DNA of 64,000 nt from contig CANMSO010000006.1 in NCBI GenBank assembly GCA_947500545.1, forward strand, positions 328,350 through 392,349, read 5' to 3'. Position 1 is the first letter of the stretch. The number at the start of each line of letters is the position of its first letter. A program made the position numbers and the translations under genes. The stretch is from an uncultured Aquimarina sp. GTDB taxonomy: Bacteria; Bacteroidota; Bacteroidia; Flavobacteriales; Flavobacteriaceae. The notes beneath the pieces were generated by a model that made no database searches, was not told where the DNA came from, and saw only the letters and a list, made by a program, of their open reading frames with translations. Shown here piece by piece: positions 1 to 8,222 of the stretch.

Positions 1-936
1 GTATGCTTCTTCCATCGTATATGTTGTTGAATCTTTGTTTGGCTCAAAAAACAGATAACTCCAGGAGTACTTTTTTATATCTTCTAACGAAGGCCTTTCA
101 TAAGGATGATCCTTTTGCCATATATCCCATAAATAATCAATTTTACTATGATGAAGCCAAAACACAGGGTCAAATCCTGCAGAAGGAACTAAAGCCATTA
201 ATCCTTTTTTATCTTCTTCTTGATAAATTTTATTATAAAAGCTTTCATCTGTCCCATCGGCTCCTATATAATCATGCATATATCCATGTACGCCTTGTTC
301 GATTCCTTTTGAAAAACTTATAAAAATATTGGTATCGGATTGTTCTTTAATTTGTTCTTGTATATGCTGCACCGTATCTGATTCTATAGAAAGTCCTTTA
401 TTAAGTCTTGCACGTCTTTCATCTGTATATAAACTTCCTTTATTATTTCTCAGCAATTCTGGCAACTTGGCATCACTATTTTCGGAATAATTCCAATACG
501 GTAATGCAAAATCTTTCTTCCCAGATAGTTCACGTACTATTTTTTCAAAATGCCATATGTATAATCGATGCCAGAGTAAAAAATTAAAACTAGAAGCATC
601 TACTTTATCATGAGTACAGTTATTCCAAGCTGGTTTATAATCTCCAGAATTTTGATAAGAAGAACAAAGTTTATTTTCCCCAACAATACTTCTAGGTATA
701 CTATGAATAGCCCCTTGATAGTACCAACTGCGTGGATCATCACAGTTCATTTTTCTCATTTTTTCAAGAGCAGCTTGCATAGCAACAAGATCTGCCTGTC
801 CACCGGGAGTATTGGCATTCTTTCTAACATATTGATGTTTCTCTGGCTCGGCTTTTGATTTAGAAGGGTTATTTTGAGTACAACCTAAAGTAATAGTAGT
901 AAGTATCCCAAAAAAGATAGTTGTGAAGATTTTCAT
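1..936 (-). CDS. Tyrosinase-like copper lipoprotein (3' end outside window)
   Basis: Type-3 copper protein of the tyrosinase/polyphenol oxidase family, expected to oxidise phenolic substrates outside the inner membrane. The start is ATG at 936 and the frame stays open for 312 codons to the window edge, so the C-terminus is missing. Residues 1-19 form a lipoprotein signal ending in the lipobox TLGC (Cys19). The CuA region holds WHRLYIWHFE (His123) and is followed by LPYWNY. The CuB region holds HGYMH (His217 and His221) and DPVFWLHHSKIDYLW (His262/263). His78 and His109 are candidates for the other CuA ligands. His109 lies 14 residues before His123, whereas the family usually has H-x8-H, so the CuA geometry is unusual. 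Family assignment is firm; the substrate is unknown. Confidence 0.87.
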   Translation of the reverse strand, partial: MKIFTTIFFGILTTITLGCTQNNPSKSKAEPEKHQYVRKNANTPGGQADLVAMQAALEKMRKMNCDDPRSWYYQGAIHSIPRSIVGENKLCSSYQNSGDYKPAWNNCTHDKVDASSFNFLLWHRLYIWHFEKIVRELSGKKDFALPYWNYSENSDAKLPELLRNNKGSLYTDERRARLNKGLSIESDTVQHIQEQIKEQSDTNIFISFSKGIEQGVHGYMHDYIGADGTDESFYNKIYQEEDKKGLMALVPSAGFDPVFWLHHSKIDYLWDIWQKDHPYERPSLEDIKKYSWSYLFFEPNKDSTTYTMEEAY

Positions 937-1151
937 GGTACAGTTATTTGATGGTCGATATATAGTCGTATACTCTTAAACTCTTATCAAGCGCATCTAT
1001 ATCTGATAACTATTTTCCAAGCATTCTAAAGGTAGTTAAAAATTCTACATTTAATTTACGTGATTTACTCCGAAAGCATACTGTAAAAACATAAAATTAC
1101 ATATTTGTCATTCTATAACTCTATTAATTAGCAGACCATTATAGGTCATTT

Positions 1152-1799
1152 TCAATTCTTATCCTCTAATAAAGGAACAAACCTAAACTCGCCAAACTCG
1201 TGTTTTTCAAATTTTGTTTCACTTTTACGAACAAAGAGTGTCATAATTTGCGAATCATCACCAACGGGAATTACTAGACGCCCGCCTATTTGTAGCTGAC
1301 TTAACAATGGTTTCGGCACATAAGGTGCACCAGCAGTAACTATAATTGCCTTATAAGGTGCATGTTCCTCTAATCCCTTATATCCATCTCCAAATGATAA
1401 ATGTTTTGGTCGATAACCAAGTTTAGATAAAAATAGTTTTGTTTTTTTGAACAATTCCTTTTGACGCTCGATACTATACACCTTGGCTCCCAATTCACAC
1501 AAAACAGCCGTTTGATATCCAGACCCAGTACCAATTTCTAACACCTTATCTCCATTTACAATTTGTAGTAATTCACTTTGAAAAGCTACAGTAAATGGTT
1601 GAGAAATAGTTTGATCTGCCGCAATGGGAAATGCTTTATCCTGGTACGCATGATCTTCAAATCCAGAATCCATAAACAAATGTCTAGGTATTTTACCTAT
1701 AGCAGACAAAACTGCCTTGTTCTTAATTCCTTTCTGAATTAAAACATCAACCAATTGTTTTCTTTTTCCAGCGTGTTTTAATGTGTCTTTAGAGTTCAT
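1152..1799 (-). CDS. pcm: Protein-L-isoaspartate O-methyltransferase
   Basis: Cytoplasmic SAM-dependent methyltransferase that repairs isoaspartyl residues in damaged proteins. At 215 aa it has the normal family length. The substrate-side motif QTISQPFTVAF lies near residues 63-73. The SAM-binding motif I, VLEIGTGSGYQ, lies near 86-96, and the later GAPYVPKPLL and GGRLVIPVG segments are typical of Pcm. The ATG at 1799 is preceded by a good Bacteroidota promoter at 1818-1847. The gene appears to be transcribed alone: the next gene in the same direction starts after a gap of about 215 bp. Confidence 0.93.
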   Translation of the reverse strand: MNSKDTLKHAGKRKQLVDVLIQKGIKNKAVLSAIGKIPRHLFMDSGFEDHAYQDKAFPIAADQTISQPFTVAFQSELLQIVNGDKVLEIGTGSGYQTAVLCELGAKVYSIERQKELFKKTKLFLSKLGYRPKHLSFGDGYKGLEEHAPYKAIIVTAGAPYVPKPLLSQLQIGGRLVIPVGDDSQIMTLFVRKSETKFEKHEFGEFRFVPLLEDKN

Positions 1800-1817
1800 T
1801 AGGGTAGATTAACACCT

Positions 1818-1847
1818 CAAAGTTACATAAACAATTGGGTAAGACAA
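1818..1847 (-). promoter_or_regulatory. Bacteroidota-type promoter of pcm
   Basis: On the minus strand TTG (1845-1847) is separated by exactly 19 bases from TAACTTTG (1818-1825). This matches the Bacteroidota -33/-7 consensus TTTG-N19-TAnnTTTG. It predicts a start about 15 bases before the pcm ATG. Confidence 0.7.
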
Positions 1848-1888
1848 TAGATAAATTTTTCGAATATTTACATATGTATCTTTTCTAA

Positions 1889-2674
1889 TTATTTTGTTAA
1901 AGATGTTATAGTGTTTTCTAATTCAGAAATAGTATTAGAATGGAGACCTTTTTCTTCATAAATAACATTTCCCTCTTGATTCAATATTAAATTTGTAGGA
2001 AAAGACCTTATACCATAATCTGAAACAACTTGTTTGCTTTCGGGAATGATGTTATATAGAAATCGGTGTTTCTTTAAAAATAATTCTATATTATTTTTTT
2101 TATCAAAAGAGAAAGCTAAAAATACCACATTTTCATTGTTTTTGAATTTTTCAACAATTTTGTTCAGACCTGGCATTTCATCTACACAAGGTTTACAATT
2201 TATAAACCAAAAATTGATCGCCACTACTTTGCCTTTAAGCTCCGAAAGCTTAAATGAATTTCCGCTCATATCATTTACAGAAAACTCCACATCTTTTGGA
2301 TTTTCATTGTATTTATCCTTAAGCATGCGCAAGCTATTCATTTTTGCCATAGCCGTAGGAGTTTCGTCTAACATTTCATGAAGTACAACAACTTCTATCT
2401 GTTTACTTTCATTTATATAAAATTGAGGAAAATATTTATATGAGTCTAATAACGAATTTACTTCATCCAGCTCCACCTTGTTTCCTTTCAAATCATAAAA
2501 AGGTAAATCTGCAATATCTTCCTTAAAAGCAACCCCATTCTTAAGTTCTTTTTCTCCTACTTTTATTAATTTATCTAACCCTATCTGGCCTTGCAGATTC
2601 AAACAGAACATCATAGAAAATAAAATGAATTGCAACATATTTCTCTTTTTCATACTCTTAATTTTTTTCTGCAT
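1889..2674 (-). CDS. TlpA-like thioredoxin-fold redoxin
   Basis: Periplasmic or membrane-tethered thiol-disulfide redoxin of the TlpA/AhpC-TSA group, 261 aa. Residues 1-30 are a basic N-terminus followed by a hydrophobic signal (ending near LNLQGQ). The thioredoxin-like domain occupies roughly 125-255 and contains the active site WFINCKPC (Cys160 and Cys163), followed by the conserved PGL. The cis-Pro side is seen in SFPTNLIL. The N-terminal 100 residues resemble no domain I recognise. Start could be M1 or M8 (MKKRN), both of which leave a signal peptide. It stands alone between pcm and a divergent dehydrogenase gene. Likely role is reduction of exported protein thiols; the partner is unknown. 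Confidence 0.82.
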   Translation of the reverse strand: MQKKIKSMKKRNMLQFILFSMMFCLNLQGQIGLDKLIKVGEKELKNGVAFKEDIADLPFYDLKGNKVELDEVNSLLDSYKYFPQFYINESKQIEVVVLHEMLDETPTAMAKMNSLRMLKDKYNENPKDVEFSVNDMSGNSFKLSELKGKVVAINFWFINCKPCVDEMPGLNKIVEKFKNNENVVFLAFSFDKKNNIELFLKKHRFLYNIIPESKQVVSDYGIRSFPTNLILNQEGNVIYEEKGLHSNTISELENTITSLTK

Positions 2675-2845
2675 AATTATAGTATATTTTTAAGTGTTTT
2701 CAAAACCTTGCAACAAAAACGATTAAATCCTATTTTGCTTACATTGTATCGTTTGAAAAATAGCAAAGTGAATTCGTTATTAAAATCTTAACAATTTAAA
2801 ATTAGGATTTTCAAAATGGAATATCACTTAGTTTATAAATAATAC

Positions 2846-2853
2846 TATTTTTG
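2846..2853 (+). promoter_or_regulatory. -7 promoter element upstream of the Gfo/Idh/MocA gene
   Basis: TATTTTTG matches TAnnTTTG and lies 16 bases before the ATG at 2870. No convincing TTG/TTTG is seen 19 bases upstream, so only the -7 half is supported. Confidence 0.45.
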
Positions 2854-2869
2854 TGTAAAATCTTGAATT

Positions 2870-3835
2870 ATGCTCAAAGCCGGAGTACTCGGTGCGGGAC
2901 ACCTTGGTAAAATCCATTTACGCCTTCTGGAACAATCTGAAAATTACGAACTAGTAGGTTTCTATGACGCCAGTCAAAAACAAGCTAAATCAATTGCCGA
3001 AGAATTTGGTTACAAACTCTTTAACTCTGTCGATGAATTAATCGATGCTGTTGATATGGTAGATATTGTAACACCAACCTTTGCACATTTTGACGTTGCT
3101 AAACGGGCTATTAAGGCCGGAAAACATGTTTTTATAGAAAAACCCATTACTAATACTGTTGCAGAAGCTATTGAATTAATTGACTTAGCAAGGAAACATA
3201 ACGTAAAAGGACAGGTAGGTCATGTAGAACGCTTTAATCCTGCCTATACGGCGGTAGCCGATAAAATAGACAATCCAATGTTTATTGAGGCCCATAGGCT
3301 TGCTGAATTTAACCCAAGAGGAACAGATGTACCAGTAGTATTGGATCTTATGATTCATGATATTGACGCAATCTTGAGTGTAGTACATTCTGAAGTAAAA
3401 CATATAAGTGCAAGTGGAGTATCTGTAATAAGTGAAACACCAGATATAGCCAACGCACGAATAGAATTTGAAAATGGATGTGTTGCTAACCTTACCGCAA
3501 GTAGAATTTCGCTTAAGAATATGCGGAAATCAAGGTTTTTTCAGAAAGACGCCTATATCTCAGTAGATTTTTTCGAGAAAAAATGTGAAGTCGTAAAGAT
3601 GAAAGATGCTCCGGAAAACCCTGATGATTTTGCTATGATTCTTCAAAATGCTGAAGGTGTCAAGAAACAGATATATTTTGACAATCCCAATGTTCCTTCT
3701 AACAATGCGATACTTGATGAGCTGGATACATTTGCAAAAGCAATAAACAACAACACCACCCCTATAGTGTCTCTTGAACAAGGTAAAAAAGCATTAGAAG
3801 TTGCTCTAAAAATTATTGATTGTTTCAATTATTAA
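2870..3835 (+). CDS. Gfo/Idh/MocA family NAD(P)-dependent oxidoreductase
   Basis: A 321-aa cytoplasmic dehydrogenase of the glucose-fructose oxidoreductase/inositol dehydrogenase family. The N-terminal Rossmann fold begins at once with GVLGAGHLGKIH (residues 5-16). The family's EKPI motif is present in HVFIEKPITN near residue 95. The second domain carries GHVERFNPA and DLMIHDID, whose histidine is at the usual catalytic position. Substrate cannot be read from the sequence; members act on sugars, inositols or biliverdin. It is followed 44 bases later by a 3-hydroxybutyryl-CoA dehydrogenase gene on the same strand, and this pair could be co-transcribed. Confidence 0.88.
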   Translation: MLKAGVLGAGHLGKIHLRLLEQSENYELVGFYDASQKQAKSIAEEFGYKLFNSVDELIDAVDMVDIVTPTFAHFDVAKRAIKAGKHVFIEKPITNTVAEAIELIDLARKHNVKGQVGHVERFNPAYTAVADKIDNPMFIEAHRLAEFNPRGTDVPVVLDLMIHDIDAILSVVHSEVKHISASGVSVISETPDIANARIEFENGCVANLTASRISLKNMRKSRFFQKDAYISVDFFEKKCEVVKMKDAPENPDDFAMILQNAEGVKKQIYFDNPNVPSNNAILDELDTFAKAINNNTTPIVSLEQGKKALEVALKIIDCFNY

Positions 3836-3879
3836 AATGAAAATTTACACATACACTCAAAAATAACAACAATACACAA

Positions 3880-4767
3880 ATGAAAAATATAGCAGTTATT
3901 GGTGCAGGAACCATGGGTAATGGTATCGCTCATACTTTTGCCCAAAAAGGGTTTAAAGTACAACTCATAGACATCTCTCAAAAAGCACTAGATAAAGGTA
4001 TTGCCACGATTACAAAGAATTTGGATCGAATGATTGCCAAAGAGAAAATCTCTGAAGCCGACAAAGAAGCAACATTAGGTAACATATCATTGTATACAAC
4101 TGTTAAAGAAGGAGTTGAATATGCAGGTCTTGTAATTGAAGCGGCAACAGAAAATCTGGACCTTAAACTAAAAATCTTCAAAGAACTTAACAGTGCCTGT
4201 TCAGAAGATACAATTTTAGCTACGAATACTTCTTCTATATCTATTACACAAATAGCAGCCGTAACAGACCGACCAGAAATGGTAATCGGGATGCACTTTA
4301 TGAACCCTGTTCCAATTATGAAACTGGTAGAGATCATTAGAGGATATAATACCTCTGACGAAGTAACCAATACTATCATGGAAATATCTAAAACACTGGG
4401 GAAAATTCCTGTAGAGGTAAATGATTATCCTGGGTTTGTAGCAAATCGAATCCTAATGCCAATGATTAATGAATCTATTGAAACTTTGTATAATGGAGTT
4501 GCTGGTGTTTCTGAAATTGACACCGTAATGAAATTAGGTATGGCTCATCCTATGGGACCACTACAATTGGCAGATTTTATAGGCCTTGATGTTTGCCTTT
4601 CTATTTTGAATGTAATGTATGACGGCTTCAAAAACCCAAAATATGCTCCTTGCCCATTATTAGTTAATATGGTTATGGCTGGAAAACTTGGCGTAAAAAG
4701 TGGCGAAGGATTTTATGATTATTCCGAAAGTAGAAAAGCGGAGAATGTGGCTAAACAATTTGTTTAG
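3880..4767 (+). CDS. 3-hydroxybutyryl-CoA dehydrogenase
   Basis: NAD-dependent 3-hydroxyacyl-CoA dehydrogenase of the Hbd/PaaH type, 295 aa. It interconverts 3-hydroxyacyl-CoA and acetoacyl-CoA in fatty-acid or butyrate-type metabolism. The dinucleotide-binding motif GAGTMGNGIA lies at residues 8-17. The catalytic region is ATNTSSISIT followed by GMHFMNPVP, which includes the conserved His. The C-terminal dimerisation domain contains GFVANRILMP and a DxxMKLGMAHPMGPLQLAD segment. Length is normal for a single-function enzyme with no hydratase fusion. It lies between the Gfo/Idh/MocA gene and a DUF1015 gene. Confidence 0.93.
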   Translation: MKNIAVIGAGTMGNGIAHTFAQKGFKVQLIDISQKALDKGIATITKNLDRMIAKEKISEADKEATLGNISLYTTVKEGVEYAGLVIEAATENLDLKLKIFKELNSACSEDTILATNTSSISITQIAAVTDRPEMVIGMHFMNPVPIMKLVEIIRGYNTSDEVTNTIMEISKTLGKIPVEVNDYPGFVANRILMPMINESIETLYNGVAGVSEIDTVMKLGMAHPMGPLQLADFIGLDVCLSILNVMYDGFKNPKYAPCPLLVNMVMAGKLGVKSGEGFYDYSESRKAENVAKQFV

Positions 4768-4833
4768 TTTAGTGTATTGTTTTATGGTGTATCTATAAGT
4801 ATGATAATCAAAAACCTAACTACTTAATAAAAA

Positions 4834-6072
4834 ATGGCAAAAATTCATCCGTTTAGAGCTGTTCGTCCGACCAGGGACAAGGTGAGTCTGGTAGCTTCAA
4901 GATCATATCAAAGTTACACGCCTAACGAACGTGATTCACGCATGGATTATAACCCATATTCATTTTTGCACATTGTAAATCCCGGATACAAATATCAAAA
5001 AGAAATATCGGGAGAAGAACGTTATAAACTAGTACGTAATCGATATCTGGAGTTTAGGGAAGACAACATTTTTATGCAAGATGACACCCCTTGTTATTAT
5101 GTATATAAAATTGTAAACCGGGAACACGAATCTTTTTGTGGTATAATTGCAGCTTCTAGTGCAGATGATTATGAAAATAATGTTATCAAAATACACGAAG
5201 ACACCTTAAAACATCGTGAAACAACTTTTAAGGAATATCTAAAAACTGTTGGGTTTAATGCTGAACCAGTATTATTAACTTATCCAGATAATGATATTAT
5301 TGCTAATATTATTTCGCAAACTATAGAGCGTCGAGCTGAGTATGAGTTCACCTCGACATATCGTGACACACACTATCTCTGGAAAATAGATGATAAAAAA
5401 TCGATCCAAAATATACAGGAAGCTTTTTCCTCAATTAAAACCATATATATAGCCGATGGCCACCATAGATCAGCATCCTCATATCTTTTAGCCAAAGATC
5501 TTAAAGAAAACAATCCGGATCATACGGGAGATGAAACTTATAACTTTTTTATGAGTTATCTAATTCCTGAATCTGATTTAAGAATTTATGAGTTCAATCG
5601 TTTGGTTAAAGACCTGAACGGATTATCAAAAGAAGAATTTTTGATTCAATTAGATGAATGGTTCCGCATAGAAAATAGAGGAATTGAAGTTTATAAGCCG
5701 TCAAAACCTCATCATTTTAGCATGTACTTAGATGGAGAGTTTTACTCACTATACCTCAGAAAAACTATATACGATTTTGCAGACGCACTTGAAGAACTAG
5801 ATGCTCAAATATTATATAAAACAGTATTAAAACCAATTTTAGGAATACATGATCTTCGCACAGATAACCGAATTGAATATTCACATGGTAAAAATGATAT
5901 TATCTCTGTAAAAAGCAAAGTAGATAACCAGGAATATAGTGTTGGTTTTGGTTTATTTCCCGCATCTGTGGAGCAAATGAAAAAAATTGCAGATCAGGGA
6001 TTAAAAATGCCACCAAAAAGTACATACATAGAACCTAAATTAAGAAGCGGCATTACAATATATGAATTTTAA
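4834..6072 (+). CDS. DUF1015 family protein
   Basis: A 412-aa cytoplasmic protein of the DUF1015 family, which is widespread in anaerobes and Bacteroidota and has no assigned biochemical role. Diagnostic segments are the N-terminal AKIHPFRAVRPTRDKV, an SADDYENNVIKIHEDT segment, and IADGHHRSASS near residue 210, whose His-His-Arg looks like a catalytic or ligand-binding patch. The C-terminus ends in PPKSTYIEPKLRSG, typical of the family. It lies 66 bases after the hydroxybutyryl-CoA dehydrogenase gene and before yggS. Family certain, function unknown. Confidence 0.85.
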   Translation: MAKIHPFRAVRPTRDKVSLVASRSYQSYTPNERDSRMDYNPYSFLHIVNPGYKYQKEISGEERYKLVRNRYLEFREDNIFMQDDTPCYYVYKIVNREHESFCGIIAASSADDYENNVIKIHEDTLKHRETTFKEYLKTVGFNAEPVLLTYPDNDIIANIISQTIERRAEYEFTSTYRDTHYLWKIDDKKSIQNIQEAFSSIKTIYIADGHHRSASSYLLAKDLKENNPDHTGDETYNFFMSYLIPESDLRIYEFNRLVKDLNGLSKEEFLIQLDEWFRIENRGIEVYKPSKPHHFSMYLDGEFYSLYLRKTIYDFADALEELDAQILYKTVLKPILGIHDLRTDNRIEYSHGKNDIISVKSKVDNQEYSVGFGLFPASVEQMKKIADQGLKMPPKSTYIEPKLRSGITIYEF

Positions 6073-6134
6073 CACCATCTATTTTCACTACTACAACCAA
6101 TCTGTAAAGATTAATTATTATTAGCAATTTTAGA

Positions 6135-6142
6135 TATCTTTG
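6135..6142 (+). promoter_or_regulatory. -7 promoter element touching the yggS start
   Basis: TATCTTTG matches TAnnTTTG and ends only six bases before the preferred ATG at 6149. If the start site lies about four bases past the element, the mRNA has a leader of roughly three bases. No good -33 element is seen at the expected spacing. Confidence 0.45.
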
Positions 6143-6148
6143 CAAACT

Positions 6149-6811
6149 ATGAATAGTATCCAAGAAAATCTTCAAAACATAAATAAATCAATTCCAGAAG
6201 AGGTTACTTTGGTAGCCGTATCCAAAACCAAACCTATTGCAGATTTAATGCTTGCATATGATGCCGGTCAACGTGTTTTTGGAGAAAATAAAATTCAGGA
6301 AATGGTCGAAAAATGGAATGAAATGCCTAAAGATATAAGTTGGCATATGATTGGGCATGTTCAAACCAACAAAGTAAAATACATGGCTCATTTTGTGGAT
6401 CTTATTCACGCAGTAGACAGTATAAAATTGTTAAAGGAAATCGATAAACAAGCCAAAAAACACAATAGGATCATCAATTGTCTGCTTCAGGTCAAAATTG
6501 CCGAAGAAGAAAGTAAGTTTGGTTTAAGTAATGAAGAAGCTGAAATTTTATTAGCCTCAGAAGAAGTCAATAGCCTTTCCAATATTCATATACAAGGACT
6601 TATGGGAATGGCTACATTTACAAGTGATAATCAACAAATTAAAACAGAGTTTAAAAAAATAAAAACTCTTTTTAATCAATTAAAAATTAAATATCCTGAG
6701 TTAAAAACGTTATCAATCGGAATGAGCGGAGATTATAAAACGGCTATTGATTCTGGCAGTACTATGGTTAGAATAGGAAGTTCTATATTTGGGTCAAGAA
6801 ACTACCATTAA
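6149..6811 (+). CDS. yggS: YggS/PROSC family PLP homeostasis protein
   Basis: Pyridoxal-phosphate-binding protein that buffers PLP and affects amino-acid metabolism; not known to be a conventional enzyme. It is 220 aa from ATG 6149. A TTG three codons earlier overlaps the -7 promoter element, so the ATG is preferred. The PLP lysine is in VAVSKTKP near residue 25. Other family motifs are FGENKIQE, WHMIGHVQTNK, and the phosphate-binding LSIGMSGDYKTAI with STMVRIGSSIFG near the end. It is followed after 40 bases by the exonuclease/GIY-YIG gene. Confidence 0.92.
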   Translation: MNSIQENLQNINKSIPEEVTLVAVSKTKPIADLMLAYDAGQRVFGENKIQEMVEKWNEMPKDISWHMIGHVQTNKVKYMAHFVDLIHAVDSIKLLKEIDKQAKKHNRIINCLLQVKIAEEESKFGLSNEEAEILLASEEVNSLSNIHIQGLMGMATFTSDNQQIKTEFKKIKTLFNQLKIKYPELKTLSIGMSGDYKTAIDSGSTMVRIGSSIFGSRNYH

Positions 6812-6851
6812 TGGTTAGTTGTTGGATAATTTATAATACTATCAACTAAAT

Positions 6852-8222
6852 ATGTATGCAATTTTAGATATAGAAACTACTGGCGGGAAATACAATGAAG
6901 AAGGTATTACCGAAATTGCTATATACAAGTTTGATGGGCATGAAGTAGTAGACCAATTTATTAGCCTTGTAAATCCCGAAAGACCTATACAACCATTTGT
7001 AGCTAACCTTACAGGAATTAATACAGAAATGCTTCGTAATGCTCCTAAGTTTTATGAAGTAGCCAAAAGAATAGTCGAAATAACCACTGATTGTGTAGTC
7101 GTAGCACATAATGCAAGTTTTGACTATAGGATTCTAAGGACCGAATTTTCAAGGCTAGGTTTTGACTACGAAAGACACTCTTTATGTACGGTAGAACTTT
7201 CTAAAAAACTAATTCCGGATCAAAAATCATACAGTTTAGGAAAATTGGTTCGCGGCCTAGGTATTCCTCTTTCTGATCGTCATCGCGCTAATGGTGATGC
7301 TTTAGCGACCGTAAAACTTTTTAAACTATTATTGGCCAAAGATTTAGAAAAAGAGATTATTACAGAAACTGTTCGTGCAGATACTAAACGACAGATCGAT
7401 GATAAATTACTTAGACTGATCGAACAATCACCCACTGCTACGGGCGTATATTATATGCATCGTGAAGATGGTACCATAATTTATATAGGTAAAAGTAAAA
7501 ATATCAAAAAACGTCTTAATCAACATTTTACAAGTGACAATAGAAAATCAAGAAGGATCCAGGAAGAAGTTGTAAAAGTTACATACGAAATCACAGGAAG
7601 TGAACTTTTAGCGTTGCTTAAAGAAAGTGAAGAAATAAAACTGAACAAACCAAAATACAATAGAGCTCTTAGGAAAACTAAATTTGATCAAGCTCTTTAT
7701 GAATTTATTGATGATGATGGGTTTATAAACCTAAAAGTAGCAAAAGCAGATAATCGCAAAAGAAGCATCACTACTTTTTCAAATAGACAACAAGCTAAAT
7801 CTTTTATGCATAAATGGGCAGAGGAATACAACTTATGTCAAAAATTAATGGGTTTAGACACTGGTAAAAGCAACTGTTTTAACTACACTATAAAACAGTG
7901 TTTTGGTGCGTGTATATCTATTGAGTCCCCTCAAGAATACAATCCAAGAGTAAAACAATTAATCCATAACCATTCACTTGATGGTCAGGATATGATCATT
8001 ATAGATCGTGGTCGAGATATTGATGAACAAGGTATTGTTCTTGTTGAGCAGGGAAAATTTTCAGGTATTGGATATGTTAATCTAAACTATCAAGTAAATA
8101 ATCTAGATATCTTAAGATCCATTATCACCCCTATGAACCACAATAGAGATGCTCAACACATCATCCAGAGCTATATACGCCAAAATAAAAAGCTAAAGAT
8201 TATTAAATTACCAAAAGAATGA
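6852..8222 (+). CDS. DEDDh exonuclease - GIY-YIG endonuclease fusion, copy 1
   Basis: A 456-aa two-nuclease fusion. Residues 1-165 are a DnaQ/epsilon-like 3'-5' exonuclease with Asp6 and Glu8 in LDIETTGG, Asp91 in HNASFDYRIL, and His144 and Asp149 in DRHRANGDA, so all five DEDDh residues are present. Residues 197-270 are a UvrC/Cho-type GIY-YIG domain with TGVYYMHR, IIYIGKSKNIKKRL and the acidic ELLALLKESEEI. Then comes a UvrC-like cysteine set, C329-x12-C342-x7-C350-x3-C354; in E. coli UvrC the equivalent cysteines are reported to hold a 4Fe-4S cluster. The expected role is DNA repair or damage processing. It overlaps the next gene by four bases. A paralogue sits at 62450-63829 in a polymerase operon. 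Confidence 0.88.
   Translation: MYAILDIETTGGKYNEEGITEIAIYKFDGHEVVDQFISLVNPERPIQPFVANLTGINTEMLRNAPKFYEVAKRIVEITTDCVVVAHNASFDYRILRTEFSRLGFDYERHSLCTVELSKKLIPDQKSYSLGKLVRGLGIPLSDRHRANGDALATVKLFKLLLAKDLEKEIITETVRADTKRQIDDKLLRLIEQSPTATGVYYMHREDGTIIYIGKSKNIKKRLNQHFTSDNRKSRRIQEEVVKVTYEITGSELLALLKESEEIKLNKPKYNRALRKTKFDQALYEFIDDDGFINLKVAKADNRKRSITTFSNRQQAKSFMHKWAEEYNLCQKLMGLDTGKSNCFNYTIKQCFGACISIESPQEYNPRVKQLIHNHSLDGQDMIIIDRGRDIDEQGIVLVEQGKFSGIGYVNLNYQVNNLDILRSIITPMNHNRDAQHIIQSYIRQNKKLKIIKLPKE

Noticed and set aside
610..858. 82-codon plus-strand reading frame
   Set aside because: It lies opposite the tyrosinase gene, whose copper motifs are clear on the minus strand.
6814..6850. TTAGTTG / CAACTAA inverted repeat before copy 1 of the nuclease
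   Set aside because: Short arms with a loop of about 21 bases; no similarity to the dyad of copy 2.
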